In this document: one piece after another, positions 1 through 12,600 of the stretch | How the letters are laid out: every line of letters begins with the position of its first letter | Numbering within the stretch: the first letter of the stretch is position 1 | Source of the DNA: Theodoxus fluviatilis | Lineage: Eukaryota; Mollusca; Gastropoda; Cycloneritida; Neritidae | Direction of reading: 5' to 3' | NCBI GenBank assembly: GCA_034096865.1 | Contig: JAWQFJ010002783.1 | Span: 99,501 to 163,500, forward strand | DNA length: 64,000 bases | Made by a program: the position numbers and the translations under genes | The notes under the pieces: generated by a model | The model's input: only the letters and a program-made list of their open reading frames with translations | Told to the model about the DNA's origin: nothing | Database searches by the model: none

Positions 1-288
1 GATGCCGATTTTAATTCTGATTTCGACGATGTCGATGCGCCGGAAGATCCGCTTCAATAGGACCAGTGGATGCGAGAGATGTTGGAGGAGGAATCGTCGG
101 AGGAAGAGTTTCTAGGCTTCCAAGGATCGTGGCAGACAGAAAATTTTCGTTCTCGCACACGACACGCCTTTCGACGCGCTCAAGGAGTGAAGATTGGCAT
201 CCCCTCGGACGCAAAGCCTCTTCATGTCTTCTCTCTGATCTTCACACACGCGATGTGGGAAAACGACTTGTGACAGAGACAAATCGAT

Positions 289-311
<23 letters not shown>
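1..311 (+). pseudogene. piggyBac-like transposase N-terminal fragment, copy A
   Basis: Frame 1 reads an acidic stretch, hits TAG at 58-60, then continues through an EEEFLGFQGSW motif to a GIPSDAKPLHVF segment. About 265-272 the frame shifts by one base, after which TETNRYA is read at 273-293. TNRYA is a recognisable landmark of the piggyBac transposase family (DDE_Tnp_1_7) upstream of the catalytic Asp residues. Directly after it the sequence becomes a (GA)n tract at 294-318 and no catalytic core follows. One stop, one frameshift and loss of the core make it a pseudogene. The acidic N-terminus matches that of copy B at 1330-1581, which supports the family call. Confidence 0.6.
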
Positions 312-324
<13 letters not shown>

Positions 325-1001
325 GAATCCACCTCCTGCCAGCTCCAAGTGATGTAAAAAAATCATGATTTTTGAAAGACTTTATCACTTGCTAATTAAT
401 GCATGCCTATTTTTGAAAGACTTTATCACTTGCAAATGCATGTCTTGCACCTTTTCTCTTTATATTATCTGTCATGTCATGCATGTGCTTCATGTTTACC
501 TTTATCTGAGTGAAAAAAGGCATGGTGAAAATTACTTTGTGATCATGTAAAAAAAAAAACAATTTTTGCGATTTCATGTCATGTACCATATTTGCTATAT
601 CTCATGAACAAATTGATTTAGGACTTTGCATTTTGTTTCATCAGATAGCTAAATGAGTAAATTATCCATTAAGAGTCTGTTTTGAGCTTATTTGGGAGGT
701 TTTCTTTCTAAAAACCATATTTTTGAACTGAAAATCGAGGTGAATGTGTCCGTTTTTGCACTATTTTCTAATTTTTAAAAATCATTCCTAAATTTTGACT
801 TGTAGTGTGTTGTATTTGATTGTATGAGCTTGTAGCAATGGATGTCAGCTTTAAGACAATGCTTATTTTGTGTCTCTGTGATTGTTACAAGTGGAGTTAA
901 TAATTTTTTTGTAAACGCACCCGACTTCTTCAGTTTTTCTGAAAAAGGCTCAGGTTTTCAGGACCCTTTTGTGTATACCGTCATAGTGTCTAATGGGTTA
1001 A
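1..1001 (+). mobile_element. piggyBac-like element, copy A (5' end outside window)
   Basis: A decayed piggyBac-like copy. Its N-terminal coding part occupies 1-311. The rest (312-1001) is AT-rich and noncoding and ends in TAATGGGTTAA at 991-1001. A TTAA flanked by CCCATTA on the complementary strand is what a piggyBac-type terminus inserted at its TTAA target looks like. The same ending recurs at 1874-1884 after a second related coding fragment, which supports reading it as a true terminus. The region between 320 and 990 holds only AT-rich sequence and a duplicated short phrase around 365-440. The 5' terminus is not in the window. Confidence 0.55.
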
Positions 1002-1884
1002 CGTGACAAGACGCTAGGTATGCTGGAAAGCTTAGTGTATCCACTTTCTTTCAGCACTTACAGATCAAAAATCGAGCAAGTAGGAGCTGAAATTTGATTT
1101 TTTTTTCACTTGAGTTTTGAAAAAAGAAATCAAGTTGTTGGTCGAACATCGGTATTAAATTTGGTGGAGCATACTTCCATCACATTTCCTAAAATTAGTC
1201 ACGGATATGACGTGGCAGATACTAAGCATTCTGGGTAGCCAAATAAACACACTTCCTTCCCACGTTTATGGAGTGAAAATCGAGTGATTACCAGCGGAGA
1301 AACACTCGTTTTTGTGGAGAGATCTGATCTTGCGCAACATGGCTGACGATCCTGCAACGATCAGTGAAGGGAGTGATATCGAAGCTGATTCAGATGAGGA
1401 GTTCGAAGCACTTTCGGGAGACTACTGTAGCGATCGTTTGGGTGCAGAACAGTCGCAGGAGTGGTTTGAGTTTCTGGAGGAGGAGGATGTCAAAGAGGAG
1501 TTCGAAGGATTCCAGGGAGAGTGGAAGTATGAGAACTTTAGACCATGCCTCCGCCATGATTTTCGTCGAAAGGCTGGTTTTTGAGTTGAAGTGTATTTTG
1601 GAGCCCCAAAATTATGTGTTCTTGAAAATTTTTCACTTTTGTCACCTTTCCAATTTTTTACATGAAAATTTTGTACTCTAGGAGCTGCAGTCATGATGTA
1701 GTGGAGTAGATTATTTATTTACCTTTCTCAAGTTTCTAACAGTTTTTAGATTTTGTTTCTAGGATGTATAGAAGAGAAGAAATATTTTTTTGAATAAAGG
1801 ATGTCGACTTCTTTTTTTTTCCGGAAAAACCCTCAGGTTTTAGGGAGGCTTTTTCATCACGCACTGTAGGTCGTAATGGGTTAA
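1002..1884 (+). mobile_element. piggyBac-like deletion derivative, copy B
   Basis: A short element that keeps an N-terminal coding fragment (1330-1584) and a 3' end with TAATGGGTTAA at 1874-1884. The last 80 bp (about 1803-1884) resemble about 910-1001 of copy A: both have GACTTCTT, then a T-rich run, then CTCAGGTTTT, then the TTAA end. The coding core is missing, so it is non-autonomous. The TTAA at 1881-1884 falls inside an Ile-Asn codon pair of the antisense LINE fragment that starts immediately to its right, so this copy seems to have inserted into that LINE. Its left end is not certain; I start it after the TTAA of copy A. Confidence 0.45.
1330..1584 (+). pseudogene. piggyBac-like transposase N-terminal fragment, copy B
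   Basis: An 84-codon open frame from the ATG at 1339 (possible earlier ATG at 1312) to TGA at 1582-1584. It has the acidic leader (SDIEADSDEEFEAL), then EEFEGFQGEW and ENFRPCLRHDFRR. These align with EEEFLGFQGSW and ENFRSRTRHAFRR of copy A, about 1.3 kb upstream. It stops where the conserved core should begin. An acidic N-terminus with a GF.G.W motif before the core is usual for mollusc piggyBac-derived proteins, but the identification rests mainly on copy A. Probably a dead fragment. Confidence 0.45.
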
Positions 1885-2155
1885 TCCTGCTCTTAACGTC
1901 GTCGTCTGCTCCGCCATCAATGTTGACCACGCTTCCTAAGTAGACAAAGTGGTCAGTTTCCATTAGGTCCCTGTAGCTGTAGTGGCTGATGTAGTCGGTT
2001 GTTCATACACATCACCTCTGTCTTCTTGGTGTTGATTTTCAGGCCGGTCTTTCCTGCCTCCTCCGCTAGTCGGGTTAGCTTGGACTGTGCATGCTGCTGT
2101 TTGTAGGACAGGAGGCCGACTTCGTCCGCAAAATCCAGGTCCTCTAGGTGTTGTG
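1882..2155 (-). pseudogene. Non-LTR retrotransposon (RTE-like) reverse transcriptase fragment
   Basis: On the - strand two adjacent frames give LDFADEVGLLSY, a decayed F/Y-A-D-D catalytic box of reverse transcriptase, then KINTKKTEVM and, after a frame change near 1965, FVYLGSVVNIDGGADDDVKS. This order of FADD box, K.N..KTE and F.YLGS......GG...DI..RI is the end of the RT domain in RTE-like LINEs. The piece is 5'-truncated, frameshifted, and cut at its C-terminal side by the TTAA at 1881-1884. A second fragment of the same broad type, on the opposite strand, lies at 4940-5640. Confidence 0.7.
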
Positions 2156-3583
2156 CATGTTAGAGTAATAAATAATGTAAAATTGAAGTCAAAATGGCGG
2201 CCAAAAAGTGAAACGGCTGACCCAACAGGCTCCACAAACTATCTGCAGCAAAGTATGCCATTGGTGTTTTAAAATTCTGCTGTGAATCTGTTAATTAAAG
2301 ATTTATTTAGCTTTTCCCAGCAAGAAAACCGCGATGTCACAATAACTGTACGTGAAAATCGACTTCAAAGACAGGACGCGTGTTGTAAGTGGCGAGCCAA
2401 GCGAGTATCTCGCAAGCGGGGCTAGCCATGCCGTTGTAAGGCGGCGAGCGGCTCGCGTGGCTCGGCAAGACTTGGCGAGCTGCATAAAGAGCATGCGGGG
2501 TCACAAGTGGACTTACTTTTTTCACAAGCCGCTTCCTTCCGAACACATTCAACACACACCGCTGGTTTTAAAATCGAAAGTACTGATTCAATAGATCAAA
2601 CTCATACAGAAAACATTAGCATTTTTTGTGCAATGTTTAAATAAAAAATTCTTCGATAAAGTCACAGATAAAGCGTGTGTTACCTTGATTTTAAATCTAT
2701 AAGTATAACTGCAAACGGGAATCCGTCGTCTGTTTTTTAAAAAGTACTACTGCTGTTGCTTTTTGGTTACATTCTCTGATACTGTAATGACTAAGCTGTC
2801 CAAAAATGACATTAAGAATTGCTAAAGTGAATGTTTAAAATTTATTCCATTTTCCTGGTTTTAGTTACGAACTCGGGAGAACAACTCAAAAAAAAAAATG
2901 AGGTCAGCAGATAAAAATAGGGTCAGTCAGGTTACCATAACCACTACTATTTTTGGGGGGGCCTATTGAATAAAAAGTGATACAGTATACAAATACAGTA
3001 CAACATACAGCTAAAGCCGCTGCATGCTCCCCTTGCAAGCTGGAAGCCCTGGCTGCTGGCCTTCCAGGCCCTCTGCCCTAGCACAGCCATGGCTGGCCCC
3101 CTAGCAGCCACAGCGGCTACTGGAGGTAGTCAGAAGATATCAGTCATGTCTGCAGCACTGCTGGGTGCTGTAGGCAAGCAGTGCTGCCCACTGCTTCACT
3201 GTGGTGTACCTGCCAGGATTTGATTGTCACAAGTGCCAGTGTAGCACCGAATGATCTCATGCATTTTTCACCCTGCATATCAAACTGGTGAGCAAAGGAA
3301 CATCATTTGCACATGCCAAGACCCCTGAGTTTCCCTAGTGAAATACCCACCCACCCACCCTTACCTCTAGTGAAATACCCATCCACCCACCCTTACCTCT
3401 AGTGAAATACCCATCCACCCACCCTTACCTCTCACCGAACTCTGCATCCCACCCAGCCCAAGTTGCTGCACAAAATGCAAATACTGCCTCTGGGCAGAGC
3501 TACTGGAGTAAACCCTGAAAGGAAACTTCCAAACTGCAACTGTGTGTATGCTAATGACTATACTATTGTGTTGGCGTTTTCAG
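2156..3583. other. Non-coding, upstream intron of LSM12 with a small tandem repeat
   Basis: No gene is visible. At 3334-3433 a 33-bp unit (core CTAGTGAAATACCCA) is repeated three times. The segment 3015-3130 is GC-rich and shares CCCTGGCTGCTGG and neighbouring words with 10700-10735, hinting at a diverged dispersed repeat. The end of the stretch is the 3' splice region of LSM12: a branch-point-like CTAATGAC at 3551 and TTTTCAG at 3577-3583. Confidence 0.4.
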
Positions 3584-3693
3584 ATACACAACAGATTCCG
3601 ATCTAACCTAGAGGACAAGCGGAAGCAGGCAGCCTATGTTGGAGTCAACGTCTCGAGTGAGGGACAGAAACTCTTCTACTACATCACCAGGAC
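3584..3693 (+). CDS. LSM12: LSM12 exon a (AD domain, first part)
   Basis: A 110-nt exon with acceptor TTTTCAG at 3577-3583, preceded by branch-point-like CTAATGAC at 3551, and donor GAC|GTAAGA at 3694. It reads from IHNRFRSNLEDKRKQAAY through GVNVSSEGQKLF to YYITR, and leaves two bases of a Thr codon. The segment resembles vertebrate LSM12 from its charged linker to SLEGQQLF. Confidence 0.85.
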
Positions 3694-6600
3694 GTAAGAT
3701 TTCATTTGCCTTCTTTGCCTGTGTGGAGACTAGTATATCTTGCAATATGACGGTTTACCCATTATGGCTGGATGGGATGTGAGCAGATGGTATGCCAGTG
3801 TAAATTATTGTAGATTCTTCTCTGTATTATTGACAATAACGTGAGTTTATGGCTATTTGGGACAGAAAGGTGATATTTTATAGTAGTTTTTGACTCACAT
3901 GCGAAGCAAAAGTGAGTCTATGTACTGAGCCGTGTCGTCCGTCCGTCCGTCCGGGCGTCCGTCCGTCCGGGCGTCCGTCCGTCCGGGCGTCCGTAAAAAA
4001 CTTAAACGTTGGATTTTTCTCGGAGACTATTAAGTCTATCAACACCAAATGTGGCATGATGGTGTATGATGACAAGGCCTCAAAAAACATACATAGTGAC
4101 TTGACCTTGCTTCAAGGTCAAGGTCACAGGAGCCATAAATGTGGTCTTAAAAACAGTCATTTTTCACATTTTCCCAATTTTCTCCCACGTTATTGAGAAT
4201 GGCGACCTTAGCTACAAGTGGTATATAGGTCAAAGCAAGCCCTATCTTTTGATACCAGTTTGGTTGACCTTGCTTCAAGGTCAAGGTCACAGGAGCTCTT
4301 CAAAGTGGGATTGTATACATATTTTGAAGTGACCTTGACCCTGAACTATGGAAGATAACTGTTTCAAACTTAATAATTATGTGGGGCACATGTTATACTT
4401 TCATCATGAGACACATTTGTTCACATATCATCAAGGTCAAGGTCACTTTGACCCTTATGAAATGTGACCAAAATGGGGTAGTGAACCACTAAAAGTGACT
4501 ATATCTCATGGTAGAAAGTGCCAATAAGCACCATTGTGCTTCCTATGTCTTGAATTAACAGCTTTGTGTTGCATGACCTTGGATGACCTTGACCTTGGGT
4601 CAAGGTCACATGTATTTTGGTAGGAAAAATGTGTAAAGCATTTCTTTGTGTATGATGTCATTGGTAGGTTTAGTTGTTTGACCTTGACCTTGAAAGTCAC
4701 CTGAAGGTCAAGGTCATGTAAAGGTCAAGGTCAAGCATGTGAGTCGTATGGGCTTTGCCCTTCTTGTTTAAATTTTGATTTTGGTAACATCCAAAATATA
4801 ATTTCAGAGAAAAAGGATTTGTACTAGGAGTAATAGTGATTGTGTAGCAGTGTAGCATATTCGTTTAACTTTTCCAACAGTGTTTATATCTTCTTTCTAG
4901 GATAAATAGAGGTTTTAGGGAGAAGACCGATTGTGTATGTTTGGAGGGCAAATTGGACTAAGTGTCAGCCAAACGAAAACAGAGACTGCTACTCAACGCC
5001 GAAAGACCCACGCCAGTGAAGGCCCACGGCGCCGACTTACCACAAACAGACCAATTCACCTATCTGGGCAGTATCATCCGAAAAGACGGAGGCGCTGAGG
5101 AGGACATCAAAAGCAGACTGAACAAAGCCAGAAATGCCATGCGCACCATGAACAACATCTGGAAATCAGCTCAGTACAGCACCCGCACAAAGCTGAAACT
5201 ATACAGAAGCTGTGCGCTGTCTACCTTCATGTATGGGTCGGAATGCTGGCACATGACGAGGTCCGATGCTGCAAAACTGTCGACATTCCACACCACCTGC
5301 CTCAGAAAGATCTTGCGAATCTTCTGGCCCAGAAAAATCTCCAACAACGACCTTCTCCAGCGATGCAACATAGAAGACATGGAAACACTCATAACCAAGA
5401 GAAAATGGAGATGGATTGGCCATGTATTGAGGATGGACAACGATTCCATTCCGAAAGTGGCACTCCGATGGACCCCAGAAGGCAAGAGAAAACGCGGGAG
5501 ACCCAAGCAGACTTGGAGACGCACAGTGGAAGGGGAGATAAAAGACCTCAACCACTCTTGGGCGACCCTGGAAAGGCTTGCAAGCGACCGACAACAGTGG
5601 AGAACCTTTGTTGCTGCCCTACACGCCACCCGGCGTAAAAGGCAACGCTTTTTCTCTCTCTTTTTTTCAGTTAGTCAGTGCTTCAGATTGTTGGCGCATA
5701 TTTTATCAGAATGGCGCGTTACTTTCAATGTGTATGCGCCAGTCGGGCGTGTCATAAAAATCGCCAACTTGTATCGATCCTCGGTCCATCTGTACCACTA
5801 AGCCACACCAAGCACATGTGGCCACACCACGGAGTACCAAAACCGAGGCCAAACCGATGAACAGGCCTCAAACGTCGACAACGTCAAGTCAAACTGCTGC
5901 TTTGCCTAGCATCGATGCATCGCTCTCTGTGATTGGCTAACAGCCAGCAAACAACCAATCAGCAAACATCAATCAGTTTACCTTGCACAGACTCTCACAC
6001 GTGTGCGGAATCAAGATGCCACCGAAGAAAAGGCTTAGAAAAGAAACTGAAGAAAACCAACGTCAGTTGACGTTGTCTTCAATGTTTTGCAAGAATAAAG
6101 CAAGCGGTAACTGTTGAGTTTTTATCTCTTACTAGCTCCTTCCAAAGCTGATGTCCATGTGGAGCAGTGCAATTCTGATTTTGTCAACACCTGAGTGCAC
6201 TGAAACAGGACTTTGATCTCGAAGAAAAGACCTACAAGCAGTGTAAAATCACCGTTCTGGTTCAGAAAGTCTCCTTTACTCTGCTGCCCTCATTTGTAGA
6301 AGAAGTCCTCTCCAATCTGGATAAGAGGTTTCCTGATGCGGAGCTGCTCCAGGCATTCAACGTTCTAGCTATGAGGCCGATTTCATTTGTTGACAAGAAA
6401 AAGCTGGATGACTGGGGCATGGAACAAATGGAGAAACTTCTTCAACCGTTTGCTGACGAGAAGACCCACTCCTGGGTCTGCGAGGGCCAGAACTGCTCAC
6501 TGAAAACTGCTCAGCCGTTCATCAACAGAGACAAGACTTGGCAAGAATGGAGGCTGCTCAAGAGAACAGTTCTCAGTGAACACTTTCCCAGAGATGATTT

Positions 6601-9600
6601 CGTCACCCTTTGGCAGATGATCGCCAAATTCTACCTTGCCGCTGATGAATTTTCAAATTTAAAGAAGCTGACAGCTGTGGTCCAGACACTGCCCATCCAC
6701 ACAGCAGACTGTGAAAAATCGTTCTCTGTGCAAAACTACGTCCAAACACAGAGGGGGAGAGCATGCACTCTCTAGCACACACTGTGACCAGCTGATGAGA
6801 GTGTGCATTGATGGACCTATCTTCCAGGACATGCCCTTTAACCGTGCAGTGCAGGTGTGGGCGGAAAGTTGCAACCGCTACCTGTTCAAGAAGAACTAGG
6901 GCACGAGACTGTCCTAGGACCTATTGATGGAGTTATTCAGAAGGAAATACTGTGGACTGTTGTGTATTTGTGTGTGTAATTTGCTGGATGGCAAAAAACA
7001 AGTTGAGACTAAACTCTTTGGACTCGCTGCAACATTTTTGTGGTGTGTATGTGTGTAGAGGAGTGAATTTGTGTTGTGTTTGACTGGTTGAAGCAGATCT
7101 CTGTTAGATTTCATTGTGTTAGGCCCTAAAACCAAGTTTGTTTAAACAAAACATCATGCTACCAAGAAAGAATAGAGTGGGTTTGGAGTGATCATGACTC
7201 TGTGTCCACAGAACGAAATGTTAAAAGAGACAATAAAACAACTGAAAGACACACAGCTTGACATGTGTTTATTTTTATTTTTTTGCTTTTTTTAATTATT
7301 CATTGGGGGGGGGGGGGGGGGGGGGCTGTAGGGGTGTCATGTGTGGGGTGGAGGGTCATTCTGTTTGAAGTGAAGGTTTGATTGTTAATGACCCATGTTT
7401 TTCAAAATTGACCCATCATTTTGCCTGGCCATGGGTCATTGGGCCCATGAAGTCTGAAAACAATCTGAAGCACTGGTTTGTACATTTGGTCACAATGGGT
7501 AAAATAGCTGGAGCAGTTACGGCTACCTACAGCAAGGGTTCCAGTAATGCAGTGAGCATCACGCAGTTCCAGCATGTAGGACTTGAATGTGCTTGTCTGC
7601 CCAGGCCCGTAACTAAAATGTGCTGCTTGCTACAGAGGCATAGATTCTGGCCTGGCATCAAGAGACGTCTTTGCACCAGTATTTGCATGACAGGGTCTTG
7701 TTAATCACATGGCAGACCCATGTAGCACACTTGCTTTTGGCTTTTCAAGTAGGAGAGATGAAGATGAGAGATGGAAGTAGTGGAAGTGCTTTGTCATCAT
7801 TCAGTATTTTATCTGAAGCCGTCATTTTTTTATTAGACAAAAGAAAGAAGTGAACATATACATTCAGTTTTGCTTCATTCATTTATTTAGAGAAGCTGTG
7901 TGTTCATTCATTGGTGCAGTTGCAACTTTCTTGCTTGCTGCAGGATTGAGGACGTCCGATGGGACGGGCAGAACATCGTGGTTCTGGATGACCTGCGCAT
8001 CAGCCCTCCCTATGGTGTGGAGAACATGCAGCTGATCAACCCCAACAGCAAGAGCCTTGGCCACATCCGCAAAATTGTAAGTAAACAGCAGTGGGCTCTG
8101 TGTGAGTGAAAGCTTGATCATGGGAACAGAGCTTAGGAAGAGAGAGTAACACAGGATGCGTGAGTGAAAGATCATGGGAACAGAGCTTAGGAAGAGCGAG
8201 TAACAGCGTGAGGGAAAGCTTGATCATGGGAACAGAGCTTAGGAAGAGCGAGTAACAGCGTGAGGGAAAGCTTGATCATGGGAACAGAGCTTAGGAAGAG
8301 AGAGTAACATGCGTGAGGGAAAGCTTGATCAGGGGAACAGAGCTTAGGAAGAGCGAGTAACAGCGTGAGGGAAAGCTTGATCATGGGAACAGAGCTTAGG
8401 AAGAGAGAGTAACATGCGTGAGGGAAAGCTTGATCGTGGGAACAGAGCTTAAGAAGAGCGAGTAACAGCGTGAGGGAAAGCTTGATCATGGGAACATAGC
8501 TTTGGAAGAGAGAGTAACATGCGTGAGGATAAGCTTGATCGTGGGAATAGAGCTTAGGAAGAGAGAGTAACATGCGTGAGGGAAAGCTTGATCGTGGGAA
8601 CAGAGCTTAGGAAGAGAGAGTAACATGCGTGAGGGAAAGCTTGATCGTGGGAACAGAGCTTAGGAAGAGAGAGTAACATGCGTGAGGGAAAGCTTGATCG
8701 TGGGAACAGAGCTTAGGAAGAGAGAGTAACATGCGTGAGGGAAAGCTTGATCATGGGAACAGAGCTTAGGAAGAGAGAGTAAACTTGATCATGGGAACAG
8801 AGCTTAGGAAGAGAGAGTAACATGCGTGAGGATAAGCTTGATCGTGGGAACAGAGCTTAGGAAGAGAGAGTAACATGTGTGAGGGAAAGCTTGATCGTGG
8901 GAACATAGCTTTGGAAGAGAGAGTAACATGCGTGAGGATAAGCTTGATCGTGGGAACAGAGCTTAGGAAGAGAGAGTAACATGCGTGAGGGAAAGCTTGA
9001 TCGTGGGAACAGAGCTTAGGAAGAGAGAGTAACATGCGTGAGGGAAAGCTTGATCGTGGGAACAGAGCTTAGGAAGAGAGAGTAACATGCATGAGGGAAA
9101 GCTTGATCATGGGAACAGAGCTTAGGAAGAGAGAGTAAACTTGATAATGGGAACAGAGCTTAGGAAGAGAGAGTAACATGCATGAGGGAAAGCTTGATCA
9201 TGGGAACAGAGCTTAGGAAGAGAGAGTAACATGCATGAAGGAAAGCTTGATCGTGGGAACAGAGCTTAGGAAGAGAGAGTAACATGCGTGAGGGAAAGCT
9301 TGATCGTGGGAACAGAGCTTAGGAAGAGAGAGTAACATGCGTGAGGAAAAGCTTGATCATGGGAACAGAGCTTAGGAAGAGAGAGTAACATGCGTGAGGG
9401 AAAGCTTGATCGTGGGAACAGAGCTTAGGAAGAGAGAGTAACATGCGCGAGGGAAAGCTTGATCGTGGGAACAGAGCTTAGGAAGAGAAAGTAACATGCA
9501 TGAGGGAAAGCTTGATCATGGGAACAGAGCTTAGGAAGAGAGTAAACTTGATCATGGGAACAGAGCTTAGGAAGAGAGAGTAACATGCATGAGGGAAAGC

Positions 9601-12600
9601 TTGATCATGGGAACAGAGCTTAGGAAGAGAGAGTAACATGCGTGAGGGAAAGCTTGATCGTGGGAACAGAGCTTAGGAAGAGAGAGTAACATGCGTGAGG
9701 GAAAGCTTGATCGTGGGAACAGAGCTTAGGAAGAGAGAGTAACATGCGTGAGGAAAAGCTTGATCATGGGAACAGAGCTTAGGAAGAGAGAGTAACATGC
9801 GTGAGGGAAAGCTTGATCGTGGGAACAGAGCTTAGGAAGAGAGAGTAACATGCGTGAGGGAAAGCTTGATCATGGGAACAGAGCTTAGGAAGAGAGAGTA
9901 ACATGCATGAGGGAAAGCTTGATCATGGGAACAGAGCTTAGGAAGAGAGAGTAACATGCGTGAGGGAAAGCTTGATCATGGGAACAGAGCTTAGGAAGAG
10001 AGAGTAACATGCGTGAGGGAAAGCTTGATCATGGGAACAGAGCTTAGGAAGAGAGAGTAACATGCGTGAGGGAAAGCTTGATCGTGGGAACAGAGCTTAG
10101 GAAGAGAGAGTAACATGCGTGAGGGAAAGCTTGATCGTGGGAACAGAGCTTAGGAAGAGAGAGTAACATGCGTGAGGGAAAGCTTGATCGTGGGAACAGA
10201 GCTTAGGAAGAGAGAGTAACATGCGTGAGGGAAAGCTTGATCGTGGGAACAGAGCTTAGGAAGAGAAAGTAACATGCGTGAAGGAAAGCTTGATCATGGG
10301 AACAGAGCTTAGGAAGAGAGAGTAAACTTGATCATGGGAACAGAGCTTAGGAAGAGAGAGTAACATGCATGAGGGAAAGCTTGATCATGGGAACAGAGCT
10401 TAGGAAGAGAGAGTAACATGCGTAAGCTTGATCGTGGGAACAGAGCTTTGGAAAAGAGTAACATGCGTGAGGAAAAGCTTGATCATGGGAACAGAGCTTA
10501 GGAAGAGAGCAACATGCGTGAGGGAAAGCTTGATCGTGGGAACAGAGCTTAGGAAGAGAGAGTAACATGCGTGAGGGAAAGCTTGATCTTGGGAACAGCG
10601 CTTAGGAAGAGAGTAACATGCATGAGGGAAAGCTTGATCATTGGAACAGAGCTTAGGAAGAGAGTAACACCGGGCCAGACTCGCTCAATGTCCCCCTCCT
10701 CAGCTGCAACCCCTGGCTGCTGGGCTTTCTAGGCCTGCTTCAGTGTGAATTGGAACAAGGTCAGAAGGTTAAAGAGAACATACAATAACTCTTGTATGGA
10801 GAAGACCAGGATGAATAAAAGTGATAAAAGCGCACCTTGTCGGAGGTGCATTGCTAAGCCCACCTAGTTGGCAAATAATTTCTTGCGAACCAGGCTGTGG
10901 CGAGGTGGCCACTAGGCAACAGCCAATCAGCAGTTGGCAAAGTGCAAGCCTGAGAGAACCTGGCTGCATCCTGGCGCAAGAGTTGGTGAAGAAGTTGCCA
11001 TTAGATAAGTAGTGGACGATACAGTCATCACAGTAGTTTTTTTCTTGATTTAACATATCATGGCGACAACCCAATTAGCAGGGGAACTTTTTCAAAGAAA
11101 AGAAAGCAACCCTGGTTCAGTTGTAGACAATTTTTGTCGAAAATGTTGTGCCTCGCACTCAGGATCAATTCGAGGAACATAATTCAGAGAGTGGACATGT
11201 ATGGTGTATTGACACTTTTTCATATATGCAACAGACTTTTTTTTTAAACAGTGTTTGTCCTGAAATAACCTATATGGCCATGGCTCAGAATTGGTGTCTA
11301 AAAACCGGACATATTTTTTTGTTTTGACTTTGTAGGTTTTGTGAACTGCAGAAGAAAAAGAAAAAGATGACAAAGCCAATGCAACAAATTTGAAACGAAA
11401 CGGACATTTATTGGCCACACAGTGGACGAAAACGTATTTAAACCTTGTTCCTAACCCTTACATCAAGTCACATGATTAAATTGATCATAAACAAGGAATT
11501 TAGGCCACATCACTTCAGAATTTCAGCTGATATCGATAAACAAGCTACAGTAATAGGCTCTGCACTAAAACTCTAGAAACTTGACTGAACCGAGCTGCAG
11601 AAAATAAAACTCTTTCTAGCAGTTCATAACCTTACAGCATTGAGAGCGGCCCTTGTTATAAACAGCTAAAACTCATGGTCTTATCAGTCAAATATATGTT
11701 TAATTAGAATGCATCAACCAGCTAACACTGGGAGCAGATTTTAGAGTGGTCCTGCAAGCAATTTTGTTGAATACCAGGATGATGTAGCAACTTTTGTAAA
11801 AAAGAAGGTTTTACAGTGTACCAAAAGTAAAAAAACTAAAAATAACCCACTTTAAAGACCAAATCAACTTAATCACCATGTAATGCAAAATGTGTTATCA
11901 TGTGGCAATCATTTAGGGAAAATTCAAATTTCTACACCAACAGCAAACAGCAAAATCACTAATTGGTCTCATTTGTTCATAACTTTACAGCGGGACAAAT
12001 TTAGTTTTTATGAACTGGTATCTAAATGCTGCATAGCTCAGACATGATTCATACACCCAAAACACACATATTGGATGAGGATAACAACAATGCCTTTGAA
12101 TTTTGTGTACTTTAAAACAATCACAAGTTATCGCTAAAAAATTGTAGTAGTACATAACATTACAGCACCAATGACCAATAACTCAAAATAATTGACAGCC
12201 ATGCCTTTAAAATGCCCTAAAAATGTTAAGAAACAAGCTCATCCAAGTGACAGACCAAAAATAATGCATTTTGAAGTTGTAAACACATTTTGGAAGGATA
12301 TAGTAAGGCAAATAAGGAAATTGTTCATAACCTTACGACATGCAATATTTTCAGACAGAGGTTTGGAAACCCAAATTGTGATAAGAAATTAAAATTTGAC
12401 CAACAGAGAGAAGTTGGAGGTTCTGATTTTTGCACAAAAAAGAGGTCACAGTTAGAAACATGTCCATTAAAATAAAGGCCATAACTTTGACCTTAGTTCA
12501 TAACTCTACACAAATCATAATGCAGACATCTGCTGTAAGGTTATGCAATGAATATGCACAAGTAACTGACGCTAAAGGTAAGATTAACAGTTAGTTCCAG

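Noticed and set aside
8187..10568. Several - strand ORFs reading MLLSLPKLCSHDQ repeats
   Set aside because: They are translations of the 53-bp satellite; the unit is not a multiple of three and all frames happen to stay open. No promoter, start context or family match.
11092..11418. 108-codon - strand ORF starting MANKCPFRF
   Set aside because: No recognised motif, no splice or promoter support and it lies in an AT-rich intron next to a repeat array. Could be a fragment of an unknown element.
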